A stretch of 64,000 nucleotides of DNA, from assembly GCA_028824295.1 (NCBI GenBank), contig JAPPED010000021.1:56148-120147 (forward strand). Reading direction: 5' to 3'. The translations under genes and the position numbers were made by a program. The DNA is from Rhodospirillales bacterium. Its GTDB lineage: Bacteria; Pseudomonadota; Alphaproteobacteria; TMED109. This document shows positions 26,017-35,720 of the stretch, in pieces. Every line of letters begins with the position of its first letter. Position 1 is the stretch's first letter. Below the pieces are notes generated by a model. That model made no database searches and had not been told where the DNA came from. It was given only the letters and a program-made list of their open reading frames with translations.

Positions 26017-28776
26017 CTATCGCGGTTCCGCGAGCGGCTCCACCCGCACGGCGCAGTACTTGAACTCCGGAATCTTGCCCACAGGGTCAAGCGCAGGATT
26101 CGTGAGGAGGTTGGCAGCGGCTTCCGCAAAGGCGAACGGCACGAACACGGCGCCGTCCGGCACCGCGTCGTCGACCCGCGCAGTCAGGTCAACCGAGCCG
26201 CGGCGGGTGGCCAGTCGCACCCTGCCACCCGGCTCTGCCCCCAGCCGCGCGAGCTCGGCCGCCGAAAGGCTCGCGACGGGCGACGGTTCGAGCGTATCGA
26301 GAACGCTCGAGCGCCGGCTCATCGCCCCGGTGTGCCAATGCTCCAGCTGGCGCCCGGTCATCAGCACCAGCGGAAATTCCGCGTCCGGGGATTCGTCGGG
26401 CGGCACCAGCCCGGCCGGGACTAGCTTGCCACGCCCGTCGGCGGTCGGGAATCGGTCGGCGAAGACGATGTCGTCTCCGGGTTGGTCGGGCGAGGAGCAG
26501 GGATAGGTGACGGAACTCTCGGCCTCCACCCGGTCCCAGGTGATGTGGTCGAGCGATGGCATCACGGTCTTCATCTCGGCGAAGACGTCCGCCGGGCCGT
26601 CGTAGTTCCAGTCGAGACCGATTCGCCGGGCAATCTCCTGGACGATCCACAAGTCCTGACGGGCCTCGCCAGGCAGGTCCAGCGCCTGCCGGCCCCGTTG
26701 CACCTGCCGGTTCGTGTTGGTGACCGTGCCGTCCTTCTCGGGCCAGGCCGAGGCGGGCAGCACGACGTCCGCATGCCACGCTGTCTCGGTCAGAAAGAGA
26801 TCCTGGACCACGAGGTGCTCGAGCCGGGCGAGCGCCTCGCGGGCATGGGCCGCATCAGGATCGGACATGGCCGGGTTCTCGCCCATGACGTAGAGGCCGC
26901 GGATCGAACCGGCGTAAATGGAGTTCATGATCTCGACGACCGTCAGGCCGCGCTCGGGTGGCAGCGGCCGCCCCCACAACTCCTCAAACTGCTGCCGGAC
27001 CGCTTCCGCATCGACCGGCTGATAGTCCGGGTAGACCATCGGTACCAGTCCGGCGTCCGACGCACCCTGGACATTGTTCTGGCCGCGAAGCGGATGCAGG
27101 CCCGTTCCCGGCCGTCCCACGTGGCCGGTGATCAGGGAGAGCGAGATGAGGCAGCGCGCGTTGTCGGTGCCATGCACATGCTGCGAGATTCCCATGCCCC
27201 AGAAGATGATGGCGCGTTCGGCCTGCGCGTATTCCCGTGCGACCGCACGCAGGGTGTCGGGATCTATGCCGCAGATGGGTGCCATCGCCTCCGGCGAGAA
27301 CGCCGCGACGTGCGCGGCGAGGCGGCCGAACCCTTCGGTTCGCGCCTGCACGAACTGGGGGTCGTAGAGGTTTTCGGTGACGATGACGTGCAGCAGCGCA
27401 TTCAGCAGGGCGACATCCGTGCCCGGCCGGAACCGCAGCATGTACTTGGCGTGCCGCGCGAGGCCCTGGCCACGCGGATCCATCACGATGAGCGACGCCC
27501 GCCGGGCCGCCTGCTTGAAGAACGTGGCCGCCACCGGATGGTTCTCGGTCGGATTGGCCCCAATCACGACCACCACATCGGCGTCGGCGACCGAGGTGAA
27601 GGGCGCCGTGACCGCGCCGGAACCGATGCCTTCGAGGAGGGCGGCGACGGACGACGCGTGGCAGAGGCGGGTGCAGTGGTCCACGTTGTTGGTGCCAAAC
27701 CCCTGCCGCACCAGCTTCTGGACCAGGTAGGCCTCTTCGTTCGACCCCTTGGCCGAACCGAAGCCGGCCAGCGCACCCGGTCCATCCCGGTCCCGAATTC
27801 GCGCCAGGCCGGCCGCCGCCCGGTCCAGGGCCTCGTCCCACGTGGCCTCGCGAAAATGAGTCCATGGCGCCCGCGGGTCCACTTCGGCGTCGCCGCTCTT
27901 GGGTGGAGCGTCGTCCCGACGCACCAGCGGCCTGAGCAGCCGTTCCGGGTGACGCACGTAATCGAAGCCGAATCGTCCCTTGACGCACAGGCGACTCTCG
28001 TTCGCCGGACCGTCCCGTCCGCGCACGGCGACGATCTCGCCGTCCGCGACCTGGTAGGTGATCTGGCAGCCCACACCACAGTACGGACAGACACTGTGCG
28101 TCTCGTTGAACGACATCCGGCGTTCGGCCCCGCTCGCGTCGACCCGGGTGGCCTCCATCAGCGCTCCGGTCGGGCACGCCTGCACGCACTCGCCACAGGC
28201 CACGCAGGTGCTGTTTCCCATCGGATCATCGAAGTCGAACACGATCTTGGACTCGGCACCGCGCGCCGCCATGCCGATGACGTCGTTGACCTGCACCTCT
28301 CGGCAGGCCCGCACGCAAAGATTGCAATGGATGCAGGCGTCGAGGCGCACCCGCATGGCAGGATGACTGGGATCGGGCACCGGTCTGGCACCGGCGGGAA
28401 AGCGGCTGTCGCCCACGCTCACGCGATCGGCCCACTGCCACAGCCTGGCCTCCCGGTCTGGCGCCTCGGCCCGGGCCGGCTGGTCGGCGAGCAGCAGTTC
28501 CATCACCATGGCGCGGGCACGCTGTGCCCGGGGACTCTGCGTGCGGACCACCATGTCGGGCTCGGGCCGGCGGATGCACGATGCGGCAAGCGTCCGCTCG
28601 CCGTCGATCTCCACCATGCAGATTCGGCAGTTTCCGTCCGGCCGGTAGCCACGGGCTTCCGTAAAACACAGGTGCGGCACGTCGAGGCCCTGGCGCCGCG
28701 CCACCTGCCACAGCGTCTCGTCGTCGCGCGCTTCAACCGGCGCGCCGTCGAGCGTGAACCGTATGCGCTTACCCAT
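26017..28776 (-). CDS. fdhA: NAD-dependent formate dehydrogenase alpha subunit (FDH1 type)
   Basis: 919 residues; oxidises formate to CO2 at a Mo- or W-bis-MGD site. The N-domain is a 2Fe-2S ferredoxin (C37, C50, C53, C67). Two 4Fe-4S clusters follow in CIHCNLCVRAC and CVACGECVQAC, then another 4Fe-4S (C230, C233, C237, C264), the metal-ligand Cys372 in TRLCHASS (Cys, not Sec) and a C-terminal molydopterin-binding domain. Size and partner match the FDH1 AB enzyme known from methylotrophs. It overlaps fdhB by 8 bp. moaA for the cofactor is at 0.2-1.3 kb. Confidence 0.93.
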   Translation of the reverse strand: MGKRIRFTLDGAPVEARDDETLWQVARRQGLDVPHLCFTEARGYRPDGNCRICMVEIDGERTLAASCIRRPEPDMVVRTQSPRAQRARAMVMELLLADQPARAEAPDREARLWQWADRVSVGDSRFPAGARPVPDPSHPAMRVRLDACIHCNLCVRACREVQVNDVIGMAARGAESKIVFDFDDPMGNSTCVACGECVQACPTGALMEATRVDASGAERRMSFNETHSVCPYCGVGCQITYQVADGEIVAVRGRDGPANESRLCVKGRFGFDYVRHPERLLRPLVRRDDAPPKSGDAEVDPRAPWTHFREATWDEALDRAAAGLARIRDRDGPGALAGFGSAKGSNEEAYLVQKLVRQGFGTNNVDHCTRLCHASSVAALLEGIGSGAVTAPFTSVADADVVVVIGANPTENHPVAATFFKQAARRASLIVMDPRGQGLARHAKYMLRFRPGTDVALLNALLHVIVTENLYDPQFVQARTEGFGRLAAHVAAFSPEAMAPICGIDPDTLRAVAREYAQAERAIIFWGMGISQHVHGTDNARCLISLSLITGHVGRPGTGLHPLRGQNNVQGASDAGLVPMVYPDYQPVDAEAVRQQFEELWGRPLPPERGLTVVEIMNSIYAGSIRGLYVMGENPAMSDPDAAHAREALARLEHLVVQDLFLTETAWHADVVLPASAWPEKDGTVTNTNRQVQRGRQALDLPGEARQDLWIVQEIARRIGLDWNYDGPADVFAEMKTVMPSLDHITWDRVEAESSVTYPCSSPDQPGDDIVFADRFPTADGRGKLVPAGLVPPDESPDAEFPLVLMTGRQLEHWHTGAMSRRSSVLDTLEPSPVASLSAAELARLGAEPGGRVRLATRRGSVDLTARVDDAVPDGAVFVPFAFAEAAANLLTNPALDPVGKIPEFKYCAVRVEPLAEPR

Positions 28777-30457
28777 GGCCCAGATCCACGTCTTCCCGGA
28801 AATGCCGTAGTACCGAATTCAGGGGATTGGCGGCCGCCTGCCCCAGGCCACAGATGGATGCGTCGGCCATGGCCTCGGCGAGCTCCTCGAGCAGCGGCTC
28901 GTCCCAGTGGTCCCGTTCCATGAGTTTCACAGCCTTTTCCGTCCCCACCCTGCACGGGGTGCATTGTCCGCAGCTCTCGTCTTCGAAAAAGCGCATCAGA
29001 TTCAGCGCGACCGCCCGCATGTCGTCCTGATCCGACAGCACGACGACGGCGTGCGAACCCACAAAGCAGTCGTGTGCCTCGAGCACCCCGAAGTCGAGCG
29101 CCAAGTCCGCCATGCCGGCGGGCAGGATGCCGCCCGAGGCGCCGCCCGGAAGATAGCCCTTGAAGGTGTGGCCTTCTGCCATCCCGCCACAGTGTTCGTC
29201 GATCAGCTCACGAACCGTGATTCCGGCGGCGGCCACTTTCACCCCGGGGTCGCGTACCCGACCGGACACGCTGTAACTGCGGAGCCCACGACCGGCGCTG
29301 CCCCCGTAGTTCGCGAACCAGGCCGGGCCCCGCTCCAGAATATCTCGCACCCAGAAAAGGGTTTCCACATTTTGCACGAGCGTCGGACGGCCAAACAGGC
29401 CGTTTTCGGCCACGTACGGAGGCCGGTGACGCGGCAGTCCGCGCTTGCCCTCCAGCGATTCGATCATGGCCGATTCTTCACCGCAGATGTACGCGCCGGC
29501 GCCCCGCCGCAGTTCGAGGCGGGTATGCGGTGTCAGTCCGCGCGCCTCGACCAAGGCAATTTCCGTCAGCAACAGTTCCCGCACGTCCGGGTATTCATCC
29601 CGGAGATAGATGTAGGACGTCTCCGCTTCGACTGCCCAGGCGGCAATGAGGACCCCCTCGAGAAATCGATGCGGGTCCGTCACCAGATAATGCCGGTCCT
29701 TGAAGGTGCCGGGCTCGCCCTCGTCGGCATTGACCGCCAGCAGTCGCGGTCCGGGATAGCCTCGCACGATTCGCCACTTGCGGCCGGTCGGAAAGCCGGC
29801 ACCGCCCAGGCCTTTCAGGCCAGACTCGTCTAGCGCCGCAACGATTGAATCGAACGGACGCGCCCCGCCGAGACAGGCGTTCAGGGCGCGATAGCCGCCG
29901 TCGGCCAGGTAGTCGGACAAACCGCGGTATGCAGGCACGCGCGGGCTCCGCTTGCCGGCCCGCACCGTCGCGAGGACCGCGTCGGCGCTGGCGCGGTTCA
30001 CGTGCCGATGCCCTACCTCGACGATCGGTGCCTGGTCGCAGCGACCCATACAGGGAGCCCAGACCACACGCACACCGGCGTCCGCCGCAGCCCGGAGAGC
30101 GGAATCGAGTTCGAGTGCCCCCGCCAGTTCGCAGGAGAGGCCATCGCAGACGCGAAGCGTCGTCTCAGCCGGCTGCTCGCCCTCCTCCAGAACATCGAAG
30201 TGCGCATAGAAGGTGGCGGTTTCGTAGACCTCGGCCATCGACAGACGCATCTCGGCGGCCAGTGCGGCGAGATGCGCAGGTGACAGTCCCTGGTAGCGGT
30301 CCTGCAACAGGTGCAGGTGCTCGATCAGCAGATCGCGGCGTCGGGGGCGGTCCCCCAGGACATCACGCACCTCGGCAAGGGCGGTCGGCTCGACCGCTCG
30401 TCCCTTGGGCCTGGGTCGACCGCGCCCGCGGCCCGCACCAGGGTGACGTCTGGGCAT
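28769..30457 (-). CDS. fdhB: NAD-dependent formate dehydrogenase beta subunit (NuoE-NuoF fusion)
   Basis: 562 residues; passes electrons to NAD. The N-terminal NuoE-like 2Fe-2S thioredoxin fold has cysteines in CDGLSC and CMGRC (about residues 105-150). The NuoF-like part follows, with GLGGAGFPTGRKW for FMN, the GAGAYICGEESAMIESLEG NADH site, and 4Fe-4S ligands in ESCGQCTPCR near the C-terminus. Start set at the ATG with AGGAAC upstream; a longer frame to 30574 gives unlikely residues. Fusion of the gamma and beta functions is usual for FDH1-type enzymes. Confidence 0.92.
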   Translation of the reverse strand: MPRRHPGAGRGRGRPRPKGRAVEPTALAEVRDVLGDRPRRRDLLIEHLHLLQDRYQGLSPAHLAALAAEMRLSMAEVYETATFYAHFDVLEEGEQPAETTLRVCDGLSCELAGALELDSALRAAADAGVRVVWAPCMGRCDQAPIVEVGHRHVNRASADAVLATVRAGKRSPRVPAYRGLSDYLADGGYRALNACLGGARPFDSIVAALDESGLKGLGGAGFPTGRKWRIVRGYPGPRLLAVNADEGEPGTFKDRHYLVTDPHRFLEGVLIAAWAVEAETSYIYLRDEYPDVRELLLTEIALVEARGLTPHTRLELRRGAGAYICGEESAMIESLEGKRGLPRHRPPYVAENGLFGRPTLVQNVETLFWVRDILERGPAWFANYGGSAGRGLRSYSVSGRVRDPGVKVAAAGITVRELIDEHCGGMAEGHTFKGYLPGGASGGILPAGMADLALDFGVLEAHDCFVGSHAVVVLSDQDDMRAVALNLMRFFEDESCGQCTPCRVGTEKAVKLMERDHWDEPLLEELAEAMADASICGLGQAAANPLNSVLRHFREDVDLGHG

Positions 30458-30473
30458 CCGTTCCTGCCGCCGC

Positions 30474-31691
30474 TCAGAAGAACATGGAATCGACGGGCAG
30501 ACCGAGGAGATGGCGACCCACCAGTTCGTAGTTCTCGTGCCGCCCCTGCACCTGCTGCGAAACCGCATAGGCATCGCGGAGGCGCTGCTCGAACGGCTGC
30601 GACGTGAACACGGCCGTCGCCCCGGCCATCCGGTACGCCTGCTCCGCTACGCGCGTCGCTTCGTGAATGGCGTGCGTCGTCGCGAGCCGGAGTGGTGCCC
30701 GCTCAGCCGGCGTCACCTGCCCGGACGCTTCGACCCTGCGCCACACGTCGTCCAGCACCTGGGCGCGGAATGCCCGGGCGGCTCCGAGGCGGGCCTCCAG
30801 CTCGGCCAGGCGTGAGTGCACGACCGGACTGTCGCGCATCGCGGTCGGCGCGCCGCGCGCCGTCTTCGTTTGCGCCAGCTCGACGAGCCGGTCGAGGGCG
30901 GCGCTGGCGTTCCCGACCGCGACGCCCGCGAACACTGAGGCATACACGTGGACCACTGGGAACCTGAAGAGGGTGGCGTCGCTCCGGCGGTCGGTGGCTG
31001 AATCCCGGTTCAGCGTGAAAGCGTCCTCGACCATGAGATCGTTTACGGTGTACCCCTCGCTGCGCGTTCCGCGAAGGCCCACCACATGCCAGTCGTCATG
31101 GATTTCGGCGGCACTCCTCGGAAATAGCGCCGTACGAGTGACCGGTCGACCCGCCGCATCAGTACGCGGCGTTCCGTCCCTGTCCTTGACGGTGCAGTGC
31201 CCGCCCAGCCACGTCGCGTGGTCGCTGCCGCTGGCGAACCGCCACGTGCCGCTCACGCGATACCCACCGTCGGCCGCCACCGCTGTCCCGACCGCACCGG
31301 CACCCCACGCGAGAACAGCGTTGCCGGGCCCGAACACCTGCTCGGCCACCCGCGGCTCGAGGTACGCAGCCGCGGTTGCGCACCCCAGCGCCTGTCCCAG
31401 GCACCACCCGGCACTGGCATCAGCCGATGAAATCAACTCGGTGATGTCCGCGAGTTCCGCGAGCGGCAACTCGGCACCACCCAGCCAGCCGGGCAGGCTC
31501 AACCGAAACAGTTCCGCGTCGTGCATGGCGGCGAGCACCGGCGCCGGGAGCCGGGCCTCCTGCTCAATGCTCGATGATGCTTCCGCGATCACCGCCGCCG
31601 CCAGGCGGCATCGGGCAAGATCTGGCCGGCCAATGGGCTCTGCCCGCGGGGCCGGTGCGGGTGCCGGAGCCAGTTCCGGGCGCGTTGTCAT
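30474..31691 (-). CDS. Acyl-CoA dehydrogenase-like flavoprotein
   Basis: 405 residues with acyl-CoA dehydrogenase fold: N-helical domain, central beta-domain with WRFASGSDHATWLGG, and C-terminal helices. The middle (WHVVGLRGTRSEGYTVNDLMV) and the absence of an obvious catalytic Glu base fit the class D flavin monooxygenase branch (DszC/HpaH type) as well as dehydrogenases. It lies 16 bp upstream of fdhB in the same direction, so it is probably cotranscribed. Start ATG at 31691 (a longer frame exists). Substrate unknown. Confidence 0.8.
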   Translation of the reverse strand: MTTRPELAPAPAPAPRAEPIGRPDLARCRLAAAVIAEASSSIEQEARLPAPVLAAMHDAELFRLSLPGWLGGAELPLAELADITELISSADASAGWCLGQALGCATAAAYLEPRVAEQVFGPGNAVLAWGAGAVGTAVAADGGYRVSGTWRFASGSDHATWLGGHCTVKDRDGTPRTDAAGRPVTRTALFPRSAAEIHDDWHVVGLRGTRSEGYTVNDLMVEDAFTLNRDSATDRRSDATLFRFPVVHVYASVFAGVAVGNASAALDRLVELAQTKTARGAPTAMRDSPVVHSRLAELEARLGAARAFRAQVLDDVWRRVEASGQVTPAERAPLRLATTHAIHEATRVAEQAYRMAGATAVFTSQPFEQRLRDAYAVSQQVQGRHENYELVGRHLLGLPVDSMFF

Positions 31692-32018
31692 CTGCCGGGC
31701 CGGGGTCTGACGCTGCTGCGCACGCATCCGGCTCGCCGGGAGTGTGCGGACGCCGACCGAACCCCGAAAACCGTCGAAACGTAATGACCCATCAGCACCG
31801 GCGCCTCCTCCATGATTCTACCCCGGAAACTTCGGGAGCGCCGGATTTTCCCCTTCTTCTGGGCCGGCAGCCATCGGTGGACTCGCCGAATGGCGACGAA
31901 CCCTCGCAACCGTTCCTGGCCATCGCCACAGCGCCTATGAGACAGTGAGCGCGGACCGAAGGATGGATCCAATCGCACGCCGGCAGCCAGTCCGGCGTGC
32001 CCCCGGGCTCGTGACGCT
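31692..32018. other. Intergenic region
   Basis: 327 bp between the DapA-like gene and the flavoprotein gene. It holds a 9-bp stem hairpin next to the DapA-like stop and, further on, presumably the promoter of the flavoprotein/formate dehydrogenase operon. No gene seen. Confidence 0.4.
31975..32000 (-). terminator. Hairpin downstream of the DapA-like gene
   Basis: GCACGCCGG and CCGGCGTGC form a perfect 9-bp stem with an 8-base loop, starting 18 bp after the stop codon. It lacks a U tract, so termination would be intrinsic only if weak U dependence holds. Confidence 0.45.
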
Positions 32019-32933
32019 CTAACGGCCCCAACGAAGCGACACCGGATCGAGCGGTCGGGCCAGTTCCATCAGACCCGCCCGCACCTCGGGTGCCAGCGGG
32101 CCGAGCGGCGCACGCACGTGATCCGAACGAATCACGCCTCCAGCCTGCATGAGCGCCTTGCAGGCTCGGAGTCCGCACTGACGATTCTCGAAGTTGATGA
32201 GCGGGAGCACGCGACCGTACGCGGTAACGGCCTCGTCCCTGCGGCCATTGCGGTGGGCCTCCACGATCGGCTTCAGAAGGTCCGGAACAACGGCGCTCGG
32301 CATCGTCCCCGTCGCCCCGGCGTCGAGGTCCGCCAGCAGGGTGATCGCTTCCTCGCCGTCGAACGGGCCCTCGATCGCGCCGCCGCCCGCCCGGATCAGG
32401 GCCCGAAGCTTCGCCGCAGCCTGCGGCGTCTCAATCTTGAAGTAGGCGACCTCATCGATCTCTTGCGCCAGACGGACCAGGAACGGCACACTGAGCTCTA
32501 CGCCCGAGAGCGGCGCATCCTGAACCATGATCGGCAGACCCGCTTCCGATGCTCGGGCGAATTGCTCGCGCGTCTGTTCCTCGGTGCCCTTGAGGGCAGC
32601 TCCGTGGTAGGGCGGCATCAGCATCATCATGGACGCCCCGAGTTCCGCCGCCTTCCGGCAGCGTTCCACAACGATCCTGGTCGAATAGTGCGATGCGGCG
32701 ACGATGACCGGAATGCGGCCGGCGACATGTTCGATGCAGTGTCGCGCAAGGATCTCCCGTTCCTCGTCGGAAAGCAGGAACTGCTCGGAATAGTTGGCGA
32801 GGATGCAGAGCCCGTCCGATCCCTGGTCCACCATGCAGTCGAGCGCCCGCTTCTGTCCCTCCAGGTCGAGGTCGCCGGTCTCGGTAAAGATGGTGGGAAC
32901 AACCGGCCATACACCGCGATAAGGTCCCGCCAT
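32019..32933 (-). CDS. DapA/NAL-family aldolase with atypical active site
   Basis: 304-residue TIM-barrel of the dihydrodipicolinate synthase/N-acetylneuraminate lyase family. The Schiff-base lysine is K166 in VAYFKIET. The usual Thr-Thr (GTTGE) is replaced by NYSE, and the Tyr of the YNxPxRTG motif by Asp139 (QDAPLSG). It is therefore unlikely to be a true DapA; an aldolase or hydratase on another keto-acid is more likely. Start at ATG 32933, next to no other gene in its direction. The family is firm, the reaction unknown. Confidence 0.85.
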   Translation of the reverse strand: MAGPYRGVWPVVPTIFTETGDLDLEGQKRALDCMVDQGSDGLCILANYSEQFLLSDEEREILARHCIEHVAGRIPVIVAASHYSTRIVVERCRKAAELGASMMMLMPPYHGAALKGTEEQTREQFARASEAGLPIMVQDAPLSGVELSVPFLVRLAQEIDEVAYFKIETPQAAAKLRALIRAGGGAIEGPFDGEEAITLLADLDAGATGTMPSAVVPDLLKPIVEAHRNGRRDEAVTAYGRVLPLINFENRQCGLRACKALMQAGGVIRSDHVRAPLGPLAPEVRAGLMELARPLDPVSLRWGR

Positions 32934-33318
32934 GAGCTTTCACTCCCAATACGCATACGCCGACCGGAAGACCACCGGCGGTCAGTGGACAACCCGTTGC
33001 CCCGCCGCCTGCCTTCACCGGGGACACGGTACCATTCTTGTCTCTTGATGATCTGCTGAGGGTCCCGCCACCGTTTTCTCCTGGGTTTTCCGCGGAAGCA
33101 AACTTCCCGTTCTCACCGGGGTGGTCCCCTGCATGGCTCCGGTGGCACAGCGATGTTTCCAGGGTCGATAGCGGCATGCGATGCGGGGCCCCGGAGCCCT
33201 GTCCAACGAACGACGAGCTGCCTGGCTGTCCACCTTGGACGAACGAATCACTTGTCCGGCCGAGTGAACTGCGCCCAGAGCATGAGTCCAGATGCAAAAA
33301 GAGAAATCAGCGGCGGCG
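32934..33318. other. Intergenic region
   Basis: 385 bp between the enoyl-CoA hydratase-like and DapA-like genes. Several overlapping frames are open on the minus strand, but none has a recognisable domain or a ribosome-binding site. I see nothing convincing. Confidence 0.35.
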
Positions 33319-34074
33319 TCAGCGTCTCCGATCGAGAAACCGGGCCATCGCGGCCTGCGGCTCACCGCTCGCATAAGCCAAGGGCTGCAGACGAAAGGCC
33401 GCGTCGAACGCAGAGTCCCAGGCGGCCTGGGTCATCTCCCTCAGCCTGAGCTTCGAAAGGCGAAAGGCGTTTGGCGGCTTTTCGGCGAGTCGGCGGGCCT
33501 CCTGCAGCGCCTCGTCCACCAACGCCTCCGCGGCAACCAAGCGATCGAGGAGCCCAATCCGCAGAGCTTCCTCGGCCATCACCAAGCGCCCGGACAAGGC
33601 AAGGTCCTGCGTGCGGCTGTGCCCTAGGGCCAGTTCCATGAGTTGCACGCCGATGACGCTCGCCAGGCCGACATTGATCTCTGGCTGCCCGATGCGGGTG
33701 CCTGGCTGCCCGACCCGGAGATCGCACAGGAGCGCGATCTGGAGGCCTGCTCCAGCAGCCACGCCGTTGATTGCTCCGATGCACGGCTTGTCGAGGTTGC
33801 GAATGGCATCGTGGTGGCGGCGAAGATCCGCCACCCAGGTTCCGCTGGTCCGTTCGCTCAGGCCCCGGGTCTCGGCAAGGTCGTTGCCGGCGCAAAACGC
33901 CTTGTCTCCTGCACCAGTGACGACGACGGCGCGAACGGCCGAATCGTCGTTTACCGGCGCGAGCGCTGTAATGATCTCGCTTCGCATGCCGGTATGACTG
34001 GCATTGCGCGCTGCGGGCCGGTTCAGCGTGATGATTCGGATTCCGTCTTCGTCGCGAACGTCAATAAATTGCAT
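33319..34074 (-). CDS. Enoyl-CoA hydratase/isomerase family protein
   Basis: 251-residue crotonase-fold protein. The oxyanion-hole segments are AFCAGNDLAE and the INGVAAGAGLQIALLCDLR region. GQPEINVGLASV follows with an acidic residue at a catalytic position, and the C-terminal trimerisation helices are present. It could act in fatty-acid or organic-acid CoA metabolism; the substrate is not readable. No partner beta-oxidation genes are adjacent. Confidence 0.88.
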   Translation of the reverse strand: MQFIDVRDEDGIRIITLNRPAARNASHTGMRSEIITALAPVNDDSAVRAVVVTGAGDKAFCAGNDLAETRGLSERTSGTWVADLRRHHDAIRNLDKPCIGAINGVAAGAGLQIALLCDLRVGQPGTRIGQPEINVGLASVIGVQLMELALGHSRTQDLALSGRLVMAEEALRIGLLDRLVAAEALVDEALQEARRLAEKPPNAFRLSKLRLREMTQAAWDSAFDAAFRLQPLAYASGEPQAAMARFLDRRR

Positions 34075-35018
34075 GCGTTACCCCCTGCGTCGCCAGCGAG
34101 GAACGCCCGCTCCGGCATATTCCCCGACAAGATCGACAAACAACGCCTCAGGATTCGCGCCGTGGCCTCGCTTGCCCCGAAGACTAGAAACGGTGGAACC
34201 GGCACCACAACATCCTGATGGCCGTCGTGCCAATCAAGCGCAACGGGACAAGAAACGACCGCGACGGTGGGATCATTGGGCCGAGCGATCTCATCTCGGC
34301 TTTCCGTCACTGAACTTGTATTTGGATCGAAACCGTCTGAAGCATCGATGCCGTGCCCGTGACCCTAGAAGCCCTCAGCAAACGCATGGACGAGTCTTGA
34401 TCACGTGTGGCGCCTCTGGCCAGGATTTCTTCAGCTGCCCTAAAGCTTCACGGCGAGCAAACCTCGACCTCCCGATATTCAGTCCGGCCAGTAGCGTTCG
34501 AACACGACTTCGTTTGCGCGCGCCCGCATTGAGATGCGTCGAAAGCGCATGTGTATCTCGTGTCGGCCCAGCAGGACCTAGTCCTCCCAGGAAGCGCAAG
34601 TCGTTTGCAGTGAATGAGAATGCGCAAACGGACTCGCGCCTGATTGTTAACTCAAGCGCACTAGTTGGCAGGGTCCACCCACAACCATTTCTCTGGCTCG
34701 CGTCTCGATCAGCTTGGCCGTCGGTAATCGTTCATCTTCTCGATTTCATCATGTCCGGCCCATGTCAGTTTGGGGACTGATCCCCCATGCCTGGTACCGG
34801 ATACCCTCTTCAGAAAACCGGCCTCGGTGCCAAGATCGACGTGGTAAGTGGTCTTCAGTCGAGCGTGCTTGGGGGAAGAATGTCAAACACCACAAAAATG
34901 GTCGCGATTTCTCCCTTTATCGGTCCTCTTGCGTTTGCACTAACGAAGGCGCCGTGGCCCTTTCCCCGGTCGTCGAAATACGTTACATGTAACCTGCGAC
35001 CCCGAACAGAGAGCCACC
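34075..35018. other. Long stretch without a convincing gene
   Basis: About 940 bp, AT-richer than its surroundings. Open frames on both strands (for example 34023-34310 minus and 34375-34599 minus) lack recognisable domains. It may be decayed DNA acquired with the neighbouring toxin-antitoxin genes. The right end carries the antitoxin operator. GGGGA-CTGA-TCCCC (34774-34787) is a small hairpin. Confidence 0.35.
34982..34993 (+). promoter_or_regulatory. Palindromic operator of the MazEF-like pair
   Basis: GTTACATGTAAC is a perfect 12-bp palindrome 26 bp before the antitoxin ATG, in the place where antitoxins of this type autorepress their own operon. Regulation is inferred from position and symmetry. 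Confidence 0.5.
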
Positions 35019-35270
35019 ATGCCCGCCGCATCCACTCCCGCACAACGCGTAGCGAAGCGCCGAGCCGCCCTCCGGGCTCAGGGCCTGCGGCCGATCCAGA
35101 TCTGGGTGCCCGACAACCGTGCCCCAGGCTTCGCCGAGGAATGTGCCCGGCAGGCCGCGGTCGTCGAGGCAGCCAATCGCGCCGACCTCGAACTCGCGGA
35201 GTTCATGGACACGGCAGCGCGTGACCTCGACGAGCATCTCGAAGCGATCGACAGCAGTTCTGGCACGTGA
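35019..35270 (+). CDS. MazE-like antitoxin (DUF3018)
   Basis: 83 residues. RVAKRRAALRAQGLRPIQIWVPD at the N-terminus is the DUF3018 MazE-like signature, a ribbon-helix-helix-like DNA-binding part; the acidic C-terminal half (EFMDTAARDLDEHL) would wrap the toxin. The stop overlaps the toxin GTG start (GTGA), the usual coupling for such pairs. A perfect palindrome upstream probably mediates autoregulation. Confidence 0.85.
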   Translation: MPAASTPAQRVAKRRAALRAQGLRPIQIWVPDNRAPGFAEECARQAAVVEAANRADLELAEFMDTAARDLDEHLEAIDSSSGT

Positions 35271-35596
35271 AGCGCGGCGACCTCGTCACCGTGGCGCTTC
35301 AAGGCGAACACGGTAAGCCACGGCCCGCACTCGTCATTCAATCGGACCTCTTCGCGCAGCTCACATCCACTGTCACTGTCGCACTATTGACCTCGACCCA
35401 AGTCGATGCCCCATTGCTGCGGGTCCCGATCGAGCCCTCCCGGATGAACGGCCTCCGACAGCCTTCCTACGTCATGATTGACCAGATCTTCTCCGCCCGG
35501 ACCCGCCGCATCGGAGATGTCTTCGGACACCTCAGCGACGCCGACCTGGTGGCAGTCAACCGCGCGCTCGCTGTTTTCGTAGGGATTACCGCCTAG
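35267..35596 (+). CDS. MazF/PemK-type toxin endoribonuclease
   Basis: 109 residues with the PemK/MazF SH3-like barrel: N-terminal MKRGDLVTVALQGEHGKPRPALVIQSD, central LLRVPIEPS, and MIDQIFSARTRRIGDVFGHLS. MazF family members cleave mRNA at short motifs and stall growth when the antitoxin is lost. The GTG start is coupled to the antitoxin stop. An 8-bp stem hairpin follows at once. Confidence 0.9.
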   Translation: MKRGDLVTVALQGEHGKPRPALVIQSDLFAQLTSTVTVALLTSTQVDAPLLRVPIEPSRMNGLRQPSYVMIDQIFSARTRRIGDVFGHLSDADLVAVNRALAVFVGITA

Positions 35597-35598
35597 GC

Positions 35599-35622
35599 CG
35601 TTGCCCCACCAGCAGGGCAACG
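35599..35622 (+). terminator. Hairpin after the MazF-like gene
   Basis: CGTTGCCC and GGGCAACG form a perfect 8-bp stem with an 8-base loop, just after the toxin stop codon. No U tract follows. Confidence 0.5.
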
Positions 35623-35720
35623 CCGACAGCTGCCGATGGCAGCGTGGTCACGCGCGGCAACCTCGCGCCCCGCCCGCGATCTCCGCCCGGCGAGGTTCCC
35701 AGGTATTCTGCAGGTCAGTT

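Noticed and set aside
26482..28923. 813-codon open frame antisense to fdhA
   Set aside because: Mirror of a GC-rich real gene; no domain, and the fdhA frame carries all catalytic cysteines.
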